A stretch of DNA of 64,000 nt from Diogma glabrata. Its lineage: Eukaryota; Arthropoda; Insecta; Diptera; Cylindrotomidae. Position numbers and translations under genes: made by a program. The notes beneath the pieces are model-generated. The model was not told the DNA's origin and searched no databases. It saw nothing but the letters and a program-made list of their open reading frames with translations. Below, piece by piece: positions 35,272-47,000 of this stretch (position 1 is its first letter; each line of letters starts with the position of its first letter). Where the stretch lies: positions 78,032,042-78,096,041 of the forward strand of contig OY856186.1 in NCBI GenBank assembly GCA_963693315.1, written 5' to 3'.

Positions 35272-36420
35272 TTAGAATTGCCTTTGAAAGGAGGTTAGAG
35301 ATACTGTGTCATCAGTAGAAGTTAAAATTTGGCTGTTAATCTGCAAAAACCCATTATAGAAGTTGATTACATTTCTTTTATCTCTTGGTAGTTCCCAGTG
35401 GTTCTGGCTGTTTTCTAGTTCTAAGAGATCTAATTCTGACAATACAGCCTGTAAACTTTTTTCTGAGTTTCTCGCTAAAACTTCTACTGCACTAGTATAG
35501 AAGTCTGGTTGCAAGAATTCGGTCAACCAAGTTGCGTCACTTATTAAGGATTCCAGCAAGATAATTGACTATTTGTTCTAGTGTTTATTTGTTGTTTAAT
35601 TTCCTCCTGTTCATAAACGCAACTATTTGTATTTTGGAGGCATTAACCATTTATTGACAAGAATTGTTTGTATATCACTTCATACCTCTCTGTTCAGTTG
35701 AAGACTCTCAAAAGTATCTTTGTTCAAAGATCCTTCTATGTTAAGTATGGTGCTAAAACACTTCTGAAATATAGTGCTCGAGGACTTGTGTGATTATTAA
35801 AAATCTTGTTTAGCGGGGTTTCCTCGAAACAGACATTTCGAAAAATGAGGAAAAACAGGTCGAGGCTTCTCGCCTGGCAATAGTAGTTGGTTTTGTGATA
35901 AAGATGTCTCCTAACATTGTTCTAGGTTTGTGGTTCACACTCAAAAACTATCCAAGCCACGCAGGTCCTCTAGAGCCTGATTACTATCATCGTTTTCGTC
36001 CAAACACTGTTGTTGCATAATTAATTCAATCCCGTCAAGACCTGGCAATTTGTAAGACTCAAAAGAACTGGTATCTCTAGACCAAATCCTGAACCATACA
36101 GTTCTTTTTATAATAGTCTATCTAGTACATTTGGTTTGGATTTCCAATTTATCCAAGCCAAAAAATGGTGTTGAAAAAGTACTATATATTTTTTATATGT
36201 GTTATCATATTTAGTTATTTAGTTATATATTTTTTGTCCTTCGAAGTTGTGCAAGTATGTCATTGGATAATCGTTGATTATCCAGTATTGTTGAATAATC
36301 CTTCTTCAAGGCTCTCAATGATGTAGCAGTCTCATTGATAGTCTCAATGCAGCCGCAGTATTTTTCATAAGACCTTTTATTTGAATTTCGATTTCGAATT
36401 CTGAAAAGTTTCCTTTATTC
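35272..36420 (-). pseudogene. Unidentified decayed coding region inside the nompC intron
   Basis: I do not recognise this protein. Three minus-strand segments look coding. 36417-36223 reads SYEKYCGCIETINETATSLR, then ALKKDYSTILDNQRLSNDIL. 36180-35941 reads FFGLDKLEIQTKCTR, a TAG, then KRTVWFRIWSRDTSSF, LPGLDGIELIMQQQ and NQALEDLRGLDSF. 35559-35272 is a 95-codon frame with WLTEFLQPDFYTSAVEVLAR, LQAVLSELDLLELE and NVINFYNGFLQINSQIL. The segments are helix-rich, ordinary in composition and unlike the AT-rich background. They are separated by stops, and possibly by an intron near 36181-36222. A decayed host gene copy or an uncharacterised retroelement are both possible. Confidence 0.4.
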
Positions 36421-38399
36421 CATCGTACTGAACCCATTTGACTTAATCACGTGTTTTCAAAGCTCTGTTCAGAAGTTGTTTGGAACGTTCTCTTAGTTTG
36501 TCCAAATTTTTGATCGAATCAGATCACTTTGTGTGCACAATTTTGGTTAGATTTTGGGGCATAAACTTTTTAAAGCTGATACAAACAGTTAGTTCAGCTG
36601 TTCAGTTGAGCTAGCCCACCACACAACTGCACAACACCAGCAACACAACTGCATCCGCTGAAGCCCACTCAATTCATCTGTCGTGAATTTTGTTTGACGT
36701 GATTCTCCACTAGAGTTGCCTATACCAGAAAATCTTTGTATCTACAATAGATTTGGCTGTAATCACTCTGCAGCTCCTTGTGTCTTCTAAAAGAAATCTA
36801 CAGCTTAAAAAACTTATCACTTTGACGCTTCACAATAACAGAATGTAACTGTGGGAGTATAAAGTGATGTGCATGGTTTCTTGGGCCCTTGCAAAATTTG
36901 CTTTTGTTTGGAATTTAATATTTTTAAATTATTAGCATCCAAGTAATCTAAAAGAGTCCAATTTCTAATGTTGATATCAGCGCTACCCCAGCTTACATGA
37001 AGTGAATTGACACTACAGTTGTCTATGATAAACAGGTTTTAACTAGCGGGAAAATAATAAGGTACTACGGCAAGGCGGACACAATAAGTGTCCAATTTTT
37101 CTCCGTATAGCTACTCAATAAATGAGAATCCCTTTGGTTGAATCACAAGATAATGCTTATCAAGTTATTGATGTTAAGATATTCTGATTCGAATTTTACC
37201 AGAAGCACCTTTATACAGAATGTCCCAGTTTATGGAAAAAACGGATATTCTGTTTTTAATGATGTTGAGCTCCTGAATTATTGATATTCTTGTGTGCACT
37301 TTCTAGCAAGTGAGTCCATGAGATTGCATAACCCACATAAGCTATGTTGCAAATTAATTTGTCAAAACTCAAGCTTGTCCAGTACCATCGTAACAATTTT
37401 GTCTTAATGCCGGTTCAATAAACTAGACATCTACTGATGCAGAAAGAAAAGTTTGACTTTTCGATTAGATATTCCTTTCGTACTATCTTCATTGAAAGCT
37501 ATGCACCATCGTCCATTAGCTGAGGTTTGGCCACTTTTCTGCTCCCGTATAGACTGGAAAATACCTCCAACTACCTTCAGTAAATATTATACCTCCATTA
37601 AGTATTATAACCTTAATCAATTATGGATAGAATAGGTGCTAAAATTATTTTAGGACCATTTTGAATGCTTTCAGACTTGCAGTGAAGAAGCTGTAGCAAC
37701 GTGTAACAATTTTCTGTCGTTGTTGATGCATATTTTTAGATAGGCTGATTACCAGAAATATTCAATTGAATTAAAAAATTATTGTCTTTGAACATTTTTA
37801 TTGGTATTGGTATCAGAACCCATAGAACCAGCTAAAGTTAAAAATAGCTCGAAACATTTTATAGCAAATAGAAACGTAACACATGTTTTAAAAAGTGTTG
37901 AAGGAGTCTCTTATTCCATTTGACAGAATCTGCGTGCATCTATTTCCTTGAGGTGTTTTCATAATCTGTTGGTATCTTTTAGTTGTTTCTACCAAACCTT
38001 TAACAAACAAAGTAAAGCTAAATTTTAATATTAGTTATTATATTTATTTTTATTTTTTACACTAATCAGTCTTAAAATTAATTTTTTCTATTTTGCGTGT
38101 AAAATAAAGTCATTTCGATACCCAAATGCGTATCGAAATGGCCTTCATTACGATACGCAAAGTTTGTCTTTCAAGGTTGGTCACATTGGTCATACAAACG
38201 AATAATTATGTAAATAACATTAATAAGAATATCTAAATTAGTGTTAAATATTTTAATTAATATACAACTTATAGAACCTATATGTAGTCATAACGCAGAG
38301 AAGCGATAACTTAAGCATATCTAAAATTTCGCAAACTATGAGAATTTTATCTACAGAATACTAGAGAATTTTATCCAAACAAAATTTATTCAAATGAAA
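36421..38399. other. Region without a confident gene
   Basis: Possible further fragments of the minus-strand coding region occur (36570-36480 reads SDSIKNLDKLRERSKQLLNR; 37360-37290 reads YVGYAISWTHLLESAHKNI), but they are too broken to assemble. A poor relative of the GCAGCCAAATTCTG MITE lies near 36805-36850, and dispersed repeat copy 2 is at 38083-38210. Confidence 0.35.
38083..38210 (-). repeat. Dispersed repeat, copy 2
   Basis: Reverse complement of 19983-20130, with GTCATTTCGATACCCAAATG, CAAGGTTGGTCACATTGGTC and CATACAAACGAATAATTAT. Confidence 0.65.
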
Positions 38400-38483
38400 T
38401 AGGGCTTAGATCAAGAGAAATGGAACATACCTAATTACAAAATCGTATATGATTCTGATCCGGTTCTGATTTGGCATTAACTA
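38400..38483. repeat. Left part of a CCTGATCAGG-family MITE, split by the Gypsy element
   Basis: TGATTCTGATCCGGTTCTGA lies directly left of the Gypsy TSD. The continuation right of the element (49886-50075) has GATCAGGGCAAATAGGCC, GATAGGGGCCGGATG and CCCTATTAGG. Together they resemble 19197-19603. Confidence 0.55.
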
Positions 38484-40835
38484 TGTAACAATTGATTAAT
38501 TGACATCGACTCATGCATTTGAATTTCAACCCAAACCAAAAAAAAATTAGTATTAAAACAAAGTAAGGGTACCAAGACAAAGTAATACACCTTCTCAATA
38601 AAAGCCTTACCACAAAAATAATGGACTTTAGTTATAATCAGTCGTTCTCATTAAATTGAAAACATTAAACATCTGTATCACAATTACTCATTTGTTTTAT
38701 TAAAAATAAAAATCTTTCCATGTATTCATATAGGGTTATGCTCTCATCGACCTTCTATAGATAGTTTGACTACCGTCTGACTAGATTTTTTTTGAATTTT
38801 ATTCCAAAATGGGCCAAGGATCCTGGGTGTTGTTTACGTGTACCTGGAAATGTATCGATTTTTTTTAATGAAACAGGAACCAATGATACTGACTGGATCT
38901 ATGAACATTAACTTACCGATTGTTACAATCATTCTCTATAGTTAGAAGTACAGAAGTTTTATGCTCTGTAATTTTTGTCAATGTGTCTTTTACATTTTTT
39001 TGAATTATCTAAGATAAAGAAACGAAATTAATATTAAGAATTATATATGTTACTAGATATTATTTACGTTTTCAAAAACAACTAACACAACTTGATGTCA
39101 CAGAAATCAGGAATATGAAGAGAGAAGACTTTGTAAAATGTAGAAAGTCAAACTTTAATCATTGTTGTTGTTGCTTTGGTTTGACAGTTCCCATTGCTCA
39201 AAATATACGATTAGATCTACAACAGTCGATCATGTAACTGCTTGATATTTTTTGCTGATTTTTGTTTCTGAAAAAGTAATAGAAGATTTTTCTAGAATGT
39301 TCTGACCCGGAAGTCGATGCATATTAGAAACCAAAAGTAATGATTTTCTTTGACTATAAATAACCAAATTTTCTTCCAAAAAATTCTCTTTTTTTTTACC
39401 TCGGTCGTCGTGATAGACAGTTGTGGACGCATCACTTTGTGTTTTTTTGTTTGGAATTGTTACTGTGATATACTGTGCTAAATTATTAGAGTTAGTTGTT
39501 TTTCGAAACGAAATTTAAAAAAAAAAATATATATAATATTTTTAAGGAAAAGAAATAGTAAAAAAAAAGGATAATGAGATTTAAAAAGAAAAAAAATATT
39601 GTGATTACAAAATATATTCTAAATAAGATAACCGTTATTCATAATGATGGATAACTTATTGAATTGAAATAAACTAAATGTAAATAAAAATTAAATTCCT
39701 GTACATAATTGTAAACACTGTACATAACAGATAGTGATAACTTATTGAATTGAAATAAACTAAATGTAAATGAAAATTAAATTCCTGTACATAATTGTAA
39801 ATACTGTACATAACAAATAGTGATAACTTATTGAATTGAAATAAATTAAACGTAAATAAAAACTAATTTCCTGTAAATAACTGTAAATGTTGTACATAAA
39901 AGGTAGTGATAACATATCGAATTCAAATAATTAAATGTGAATGAAAATTCATATCACGGATACGACTGTAAATATTGAATTTAAACATTAGTGATAAAAC
40001 ACTGAACTGTAACGAACGAATGTAAACAAAAGTTTCTGTCAGTGTATATTAAAACTTGGGGCAAAATATTAAATTGGCATAAATAAAACAAACCCATGCA
40101 AACTGTTTCGTTTGTTTTTTTTTTTAAGCTAAAGTTTGCCTGAAATTAAGGATATATATAATTTGATTCAAAAGTGTACCGATGGGGATTAGACAAGATC
40201 AGTTGTTAAGCATACCGGAATAATTATGATCATGAAATATGCGGAGTATCGTTTTGGATGAGTGGTGATAGAAAAGAAGTGAAAAATGGCGGGCAGTACA
40301 TTCAGTGTACTAGGCGTATAATGGTTTTGATTTAATAGAAACTTGGGCAATTTTGTATAATGGCACTTCATGAGAGACGGAATTATTTTCAAATTTTCAA
40401 ACACTACCAGTGATTTTTTTGAAATACTGAAGAGCAGAGGGACTGAAAGGAACTAAATCGCAGGGAAATTGAAGGAAAACTAGAGTAAGCTCAAATAATT
40501 TCTTATTATATTTTTTTGATAACTTAATTATACTTTTAGTCTTGTGAACATTGTATAATCTTTTCTTCAAGTTTTCAAGTATGACGAACTCTTGTTTGTG
40601 CCCTGAATAAATTACAGGGTTAATGGAATAATTATTTTAGTCGGGAAGTGTTCAGATTCGTTGAGATTCGTGAACTGCGGAGACATTCTTTGTTTATTTT
40701 TCTGTCTGCACTCCTAAATATTCTTGATGTACACTTGCGATCACCAAAACAAATCCTGGAGGCTGAGCAAACCCAAGTAATTGATTTATAAAGTGATCCC
40801 GATTGGGAAAAAGTTATCCCGATGAGAGTGGTACA
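38484..40835 (+). repeat. 5' LTR (2352 bp)
   Basis: TG...CA ends. It contains an 86-bp tandem repeat (39650-39990) and an AATAAA at 40606-40611 near its 3' side, which could serve in transcript processing. It is long for a Gypsy LTR, which are usually a few hundred bases to about 1 kb. Confidence 0.95.
39650..39990 (+). repeat. 86-bp tandem repeat inside the 5' LTR
   Basis: Units start at 39650, 39736, 39822 and 39908 with GATAACTTATTGAATTG, followed by ATAAACTAAATGTAAAT and TTCCTGTACATAATTGTAAA. The fourth is more diverged and a fifth is partial. The same array is in the 3' LTR at 48696-49036. Such arrays in LTRs can act as enhancers; that role is inference here. Confidence 0.9.
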
Positions 40836-40839
40836 GAAA

Positions 40840-40858
40840 TGGCGCCGAAACAGGGACC
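40840..40858 (+). other. Primer-binding site of the Gypsy element
   Basis: TGGCGCCGAAACAGGGACC begins four bases after the 5' LTR. The TGGCGCC start and the CAGGGAC core resemble the Lys-tRNA type primer-binding site used by several retroelements. The exact tRNA needs a match to the host tRNA set. Confidence 0.8.
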
Positions 40859-42248
40859 AGAAAGGGGAGAAGTATCTCTGGAATTATCTCTGATACCTTA
40901 AGATGTAGTATAATTAACGATTTAAATCCAGCACATGCAGAGGTGGAAAATCATATATTAGCGGACATTCCATCGGGCTTTACGCACCCGCATACCTCAG
41001 TTCAGTAGTATGATTGATTAGGGCAGATAGCTAACATTGTCAGCACTGATTGGGCCTAGGATTCTGGGATGATGGTTAAGTATACTATCGCCAGCCCAGC
41101 CAATTAGGACTGATTGTGCACACTGTCATGTCCGAGTCATTTACAATCACTTAAACTCGCTTCTTTTCTCAAAAAAAAAAAAAAACTTACACCGATCACG
41201 TAGAATCCAGGAGCTGGATGACCTGACACTTGGCTAGTAAGTAAAAGCTATAGTCAGACTACCCTGCCTTCATCGTGTAACAGAAGCCGAGTCAATTCCG
41301 CCTTACAATTTCAGCTTCCATCGTTAAATATATTTTTTTTCTTTTCGCATTTAGATCCGCATAGCAGCGACACGAATCTCGGGAATTTGAACACTTGCTT
41401 GAAATCGAAATATTTGTTTTTCAATACATTTTTGGTGATTGAATTTTTAGGTGAGTTAATCGAACAAAGCTATTTATATGCCATTTGATTAATTAGAATT
41501 CAATTATTTTCATACGATATAAATTTAATTAAAAATAATTTTTTTATAAGTAGTATTCAGAAGACTTGAATTGAATAAAATACAACCTAGATAGTAAATT
41601 TCAATAGAAAATTTTTCGTTAACATAAATAATATTCAAACGAGCTTGAATTTAATAAAACATAACGTAGATAGTAAATAGAAATAGAAAATTTTGTTTTA
41701 TTATTTTCATAAATAATATCTAACGAACTTAAATATATTAAAATAATATATAAACAAATACGTAAATGAACTCGAATTTAATTACTTGCATGTCATATAA
41801 GATTAAATACAATCAAAATAATTAATTACTGAATAATTTAAATACAATATATATAGGCTAATTTACCTAACTTTGATATATAAAATTAAGTTAACTTCAT
41901 TGAAGATATATAAAAACAAAAAAAAAACTTGAATACACTCAAATATAATTAAATAATATAAATAAATTAATTCAAATTTTATATGAAATTTGAAATATTT
42001 TCACTATTATTGTAAAGATCCAGTCAGAATCATAAATTTTCTTCGGTATTGAGTGGTTGAAACACTATAGATTTTTCCTATTGTAATAGGAAAACAAACA
42101 AAATTTGAAAAACGAGAAAAAGTTTTATTTTTACAAATCTGAGTAGATAGGTAGTACACGCCGCACAGAATTTTTATGTTCAACTTCAGCTGAAACGAAC
42201 GTCGGTGTAGAACCCACATTCAACTTTATAACTATAGTAATTAGTATT

Positions 42249-42606
42249 GTCATTTGGGAATTTTAGAGTCTTTGTCCCTAAATAAAGCTCAAGTGTTGTT
42301 CGCAGCACGACTTATCGGTTTGTACTCTTAAGTAAAACCATCTTAAAATTTATCCCCGCTTTGCCATAGCATAGTATACTTTCTTTATCTTCAAATTTCA
42401 TAACACAAAACAAAAAAAAAAGGAAAAAAGGATCTAGTAAAGTAATACGTAGTGATTAATCTGTCATTCGGGAATTTTAGAGTCTTTGTCCCTAAATAAA
42501 GCTCGAGTGTTGTTTACAGCACGACTTATCGGTTTACACTCTTAAGTGAAACCATTTTAAAATTTATCCCTCGCTTTGCAATAGAGTAGTTTACTTATTT
42601 TATTTC
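42249..42606 (+). repeat. Direct repeat in the Gypsy leader, just before gag
   Basis: Two copies of about 142 bp start at 42249 and 42463 (214-base spacing). Both carry GGGAATTTTAGAGTCTTTGT, CCCTAAATAAAGCTC, AGCACGACTTATCGGTTT and AAAATTTATCC. The second runs to within 15 bases of the gag ATG. It could be part of packaging or initiation signals. Confidence 0.85.
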
Positions 42607-42619
42607 ACAAATCCAAACA

Positions 42620-44062
42620 ATGTCGGTCCAAAAAGGAGCTACGGTGAACGAGCGCCAAGGAGTGTGCTCCATTTGTCAAGAGGAACTTAGCTCTTCTCGT
42701 CCAATTGTTACCACCCCATGTCAACATTTGTTCCACGAAAACTGTGTATCAGGCTGGCTTGAAAGCAACCGAACCTGTCCAAATTGTCAACAGAGACTGC
42801 GAATACTAGACTTACGTATAGTTGGTAATTCAACAGGTGCGGTTTCGAAGCCTAAAACACGTTCTCAAACGGCAAACAAGCGTCTTAACCTGGGTGGAGC
42901 GGCTAGTGCCAACATCATCATTCCAAGCGAATCCCCATTTAATGTACCCAGACAGCCCGCCTTCGAGTCAACGAATATCAATCAACACCATCAAGTCAGT
43001 ACGGAGGATCAATTCCACCAAACTTTGAAAGAGATTATGAGAGCAGACGTTGATATGTCGACACATAACAGCAAATTGCATTCACCTCCACGCCAACGGT
43101 TAAATTTTGCTTCTCTACCAAGTCCACCTAATCAGAATCGGAACAGCAATAATTCATTTTCAGTTCACAACCCAGTAGTTTCGAGAACCCATGCAATCAA
43201 TGAACGAAATGCAAAAACCATCTGCAATTGGCATGTAACCTTCAGTGGGAAGTCTGATAGACTTACTATTGAAGAATTCATCTATAGAATACGGGTGTTG
43301 AACAATTTATCATTCATTGGTGAAGATATTCTGGTCTCACACGCACACTTACTTTTCAAGGATAAAGCAGCAGATTGGTACTGGCGGTATCACCATCGAA
43401 CACCTCGAATATCATGGGAAGCATTGTGTGCAGCAGCAAGGCTTGAGTTTGGTGAGCAAGACACGGATGACGAAGTGCTCGATAAAATCAGGGCTAGAAA
43501 ACAGCGAACCTCCGAAACCTTCGACGTAATGTATGATGATATACGTCGCCTCATTGATAAACTCAGCATACCATTAACTGATCAGAGCTTATTGAATATT
43601 CTTCTCAACAATCTCAAGCTTGAAATTCGCAAAGAACTGTTGTATGTGAATGTGCACTCCATAGACCAACTCCGAGAGTTGTGTAGACGTCGTGAGAAGT
43701 TGTGGTCCTCAGTTTCAACACCTCGTACTTTTGCAGGTAAATCGGGAGTGGCCGAAATACTTACATCCGATGATTTGCAGGGAGATGAACCATTTATAGA
43801 CGAACTTCCTATTGAATTAGCACATTTAGGGATTCCAAAAGCAGAACTCCATGCATACCAAGGTGTACCTGATACTACAAAGAAAATTCTCTCTTGCTGG
43901 AATTGTAAAATGCAAGGACATGGATTCCGCCAGTGCAAACAGCCTTTGCGACTCTTCTGTTTTGGCTGTGGCATGGACGATACATACTTATTCAAATGCG
44001 ACAAGTGTCGTTTAAATGTGAAAGGGAGCGTGGTCAACAAAGACTCGCGCTCCCAGAAATAA
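42620..44062 (+). CDS. gag: Gypsy Gag with an N-terminal RING-H2 finger
   Basis: 480 codons. Residues 16-56 form a complete RING-H2 finger: Cys16, Cys19, Cys34, His36, His39, Cys42, Cys53 and Cys56, with the typical Ile18, Trp46 and Pro54 that contact E2 enzymes. A Ser/Asn/Pro-rich linker follows. From about residue 195, a retrotransposon capsid domain reads NWHVTFSGKSDRLTIEEFIY, then ADWYWRYHHRTPRISWEALC, and an LNNLKLEIRKEL block. Near the C-terminus is a CCHC knuckle (CWNCKMQGHGFRQC) and a second four-Cys cluster (CFGCG...CDKC). Gag builds the particle and binds RNA. The RING finger is unusual and suggests ubiquitin-ligase activity. Start: ATG at 42620 after CAAACA, the first in frame. It overlaps pol by 130 bases. 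Confidence 0.93.
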   Translation: MSVQKGATVNERQGVCSICQEELSSSRPIVTTPCQHLFHENCVSGWLESNRTCPNCQQRLRILDLRIVGNSTGAVSKPKTRSQTANKRLNLGGAASANIIIPSESPFNVPRQPAFESTNINQHHQVSTEDQFHQTLKEIMRADVDMSTHNSKLHSPPRQRLNFASLPSPPNQNRNSNNSFSVHNPVVSRTHAINERNAKTICNWHVTFSGKSDRLTIEEFIYRIRVLNNLSFIGEDILVSHAHLLFKDKAADWYWRYHHRTPRISWEALCAAARLEFGEQDTDDEVLDKIRARKQRTSETFDVMYDDIRRLIDKLSIPLTDQSLLNILLNNLKLEIRKELLYVNVHSIDQLRELCRRREKLWSSVSTPRTFAGKSGVAEILTSDDLQGDEPFIDELPIELAHLGIPKAELHAYQGVPDTTKKILSCWNCKMQGHGFRQCKQPLRLFCFGCGMDDTYLFKCDKCRLNVKGSVVNKDSRSQK

Positions 44063-47000
44063 TTCCTAACCAATGTGATCCAGTAGAAATACTGAGTCCG
44101 TCACCTGACATCTCTGACGAAGATGCCACTATCAGAACGGATGTGCCGCGTGGCGCTGATATGAATTGCTCTCCCAGTTCTAATACATCAGTGCAAATTC
44201 TTAAGCGTAGTGTAACCCTAAATTCGTCTAAAATTGATCCTGTTGTGAAAACTCCTTTTCAACGTCTACAGGAATACACCGCCGTGAAAACTCGTCTTGG
44301 AATTAGTGAAATACGGAAGACTCACCGTCGTGCTCGTTCTGTCTCTAGATTACAATGTTATCGTAAAAATCGTCGTATGATCCAATCACATTTTGTGTCA
44401 TCTATTGTTTCAGTAGAAAATGATCCTAGACCATATGCTGAAATTGAAATTCTAAACTCGAAACGACTTGGTCTCCTTGACAGTGGAGCGTCTCTGAGCG
44501 CAATAGGCGGGTCATTTGCTCACGAGCTAGTAAAAACACCAGGGTGTGTAACTCGCACTACAGGACAAGTGAAGACGGCGGATGGCAACAATCAGGAAAT
44601 TTATGGTTACTTCACTACCGTTGTCTCATTTTTAGGTATGCAAAAGAACATGGAGTTGGTAGTAGTTCCTTCTCTTTCACAAAACCTATACCTGGGTATT
44701 GATTTCTTCAGGCTTTTTAAGCTTTATCAACCTTTGACCCAACAGCTGGTAATAAAAACCGAAGATCACATACTATCCTGTCTCACGGTAGATCAACAAC
44801 AGCGACTGGATAAAGTAATTCAACTCATTCCGTCATTCTCGAAGCTAGGTTTAGGCAGGACTCATTTATTAGAGCACGTTATCGATACTGGTGCAGCACT
44901 ACCAGTGAAACAGAGACATTACCCGATATCACCTGCAATTGAGAAGTTGATGGGAGAGGAGTTAGACCGAATGTTATCCTTAGGAATAATTGAGAAATCA
45001 ACCAGTTCGTGGAGTTCACCAGTCGTGCTTGTTAGGAAGCCAGGGAAGGTGCGCTTATGCTTGGACTCACGTAAGGTGAATAAAGTCACGAAACCATTAG
45101 CCTACCCTCTTCCTCAAATAGAAGGTATATTGAGTCGTCTACCTAAATCACGATACATATCCAGCTTGGACCTCAAAGACGCGTTCTGGCAGATCCCCAT
45201 GGAAATCAGCTCTCGCGAAAAAACGGCATTTACGGTACCAGGACGACCTCTGTATCAGTATGTACGAATGCCTTTTGGTCTCTGCAATGCTGCACAGACA
45301 ATGTCGATGCTTATGGATCAAGTAATTCCTCCAAATCTGAAAACTCAAGTATTTGTATATTTGGATGATTTGCTAATTGTAACGCCCACATTCGAATCCC
45401 ATCTCCACACCTTAGAAGAGATTGCCGGACATTTAAAGCGAGCGAATCTTACGATCAACATAGAAAAGAGCAAATTTTTGTTACCTGAGGTGAAGTACTT
45501 GGGTTACGTCATAGATAAGGACGGAATCAGGGTTGATTCAGACAAAGTGGTAGCTATAGCAGAATTTCCGATCCCAACTTCAATTAGACAAGTCAGACGT
45601 TTCCTAGGCATGTCTGGGTACTACAGACGATTTATATCAGATTTTGCATCAATCACTTCTCCAATTTCGAATCTATTAAAAACGACTCCAAAAAAATTTC
45701 AATGGACCGATGAAGCTGATGTAGCGTTCAACACTATCAAGAGAGCATTGACATCTGCCCCAATATTAGCCAACCCAGATTTTACCAGGCCCTTCACCTT
45801 ACAATGTGATGCAAGCAATGAGGGTATTGGTTGTGTGTTGACTCAACTTGATGATGAAAACGTGGAACACCCCATAGCGTTTATGTCAAAAAAGTTGAAC
45901 GCAGCACAGCGCAATTATTCAGTGAGCGAGAAGGAGTGTTTAGCAGTTATCTTGGGAATCAAGAAGTTTAGGCCATATATTGAAGCTCACCCCTTCAAAG
46001 TTATTACTGACCACGCATCATTGAAGTGGTTAATGCAGCAAACCGATTTGACAGGCCGGTTGGCGCGATGGAGCCTGAAACTGCAAGGGTATCCATTTGA
46101 AGTCGAGTACAGGAGAGGGAGTCTAAATATTGTTCCAGACGCGCTTTCTCGTATCCCTTGTGTGGATGCGCTGACTGCATACGATCGTCAAGAAATAGAC
46201 CTGAACTCATCTTCCTTTCAGTCTGCAGAATACCTTAAATTAATTCATATTGTGAAAGATGGAAATTTCTCCTTGCCAGATATAAAAATAGTGAACGAAA
46301 AAGTATACAAAAAGGTCACCTTTTCTTCTTGTATGGAGGGCGAACAATGGAAACTATGGGTCCCAGAAGAGTTAACTGATGATTTAGTGACTAAAGCACA
46401 TGAACTCCCTACTTCTGCTCACCCAGGCGTCGTGAAAACCCTACACCATCTAAGGCGATTTTATTATTGGCCTAGGATGCTTGCGCAGGTTCAATCTCGA
46501 ATAGCTAGTTGTAAAGTCTGTAAACAGGTCAAAGCTTCAAACCAAATTCTTAGGGCTCCAATGTTCTCACAAACTCAATCTGAGCGTCCTATGCAGAGAT
46601 TGTACGTTGACATATTGGGTCCATATCCGCGATCCAAATCCGGAAATATTGCAATCCTCGTAGTTCTGGATCACCTAACGAAATTCTCTTTCCTTTTTCC
46701 ACTTCGTAGTTTAAGTTCAGAACCTATATGTAGGCTGATACAAACGTACGTAATACACACATTTGGATGTCCTGAAATAATTATTACTGATAATGGTACG
46801 CAATTCACTTCGCTATGCTTCAAGCATTTCTTGTCTAGTTTCGGAATTCAACATCTTCAAACAGCCTTATACTCTCCGCAAGCGAATGCATCTGAGAGGG
46901 TGAATAGAACTGTTCTGTCTGGGATAAGGGCGTACCTAAAAGAAGATCATGCTAAATGGGACCTTCACCTAAATGATATTAACGCCGCTCTCCGCAGCAT

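Noticed and set aside
39650..39990. Regular 86-bp repeats considered as a CRISPR-like array
   Set aside because: The units are contiguous without unique spacers, lie inside an LTR, and the genome is eukaryotic.
40189..40404. 71-codon minus-strand frame repeated identically at 49235-49450
   Set aside because: Identical because both are in the LTR; no motif supports coding.
43582..44073. 163-codon minus-strand frame opposite gag
   Set aside because: Shadow of the gag/pol overlap; no recognisable domain.
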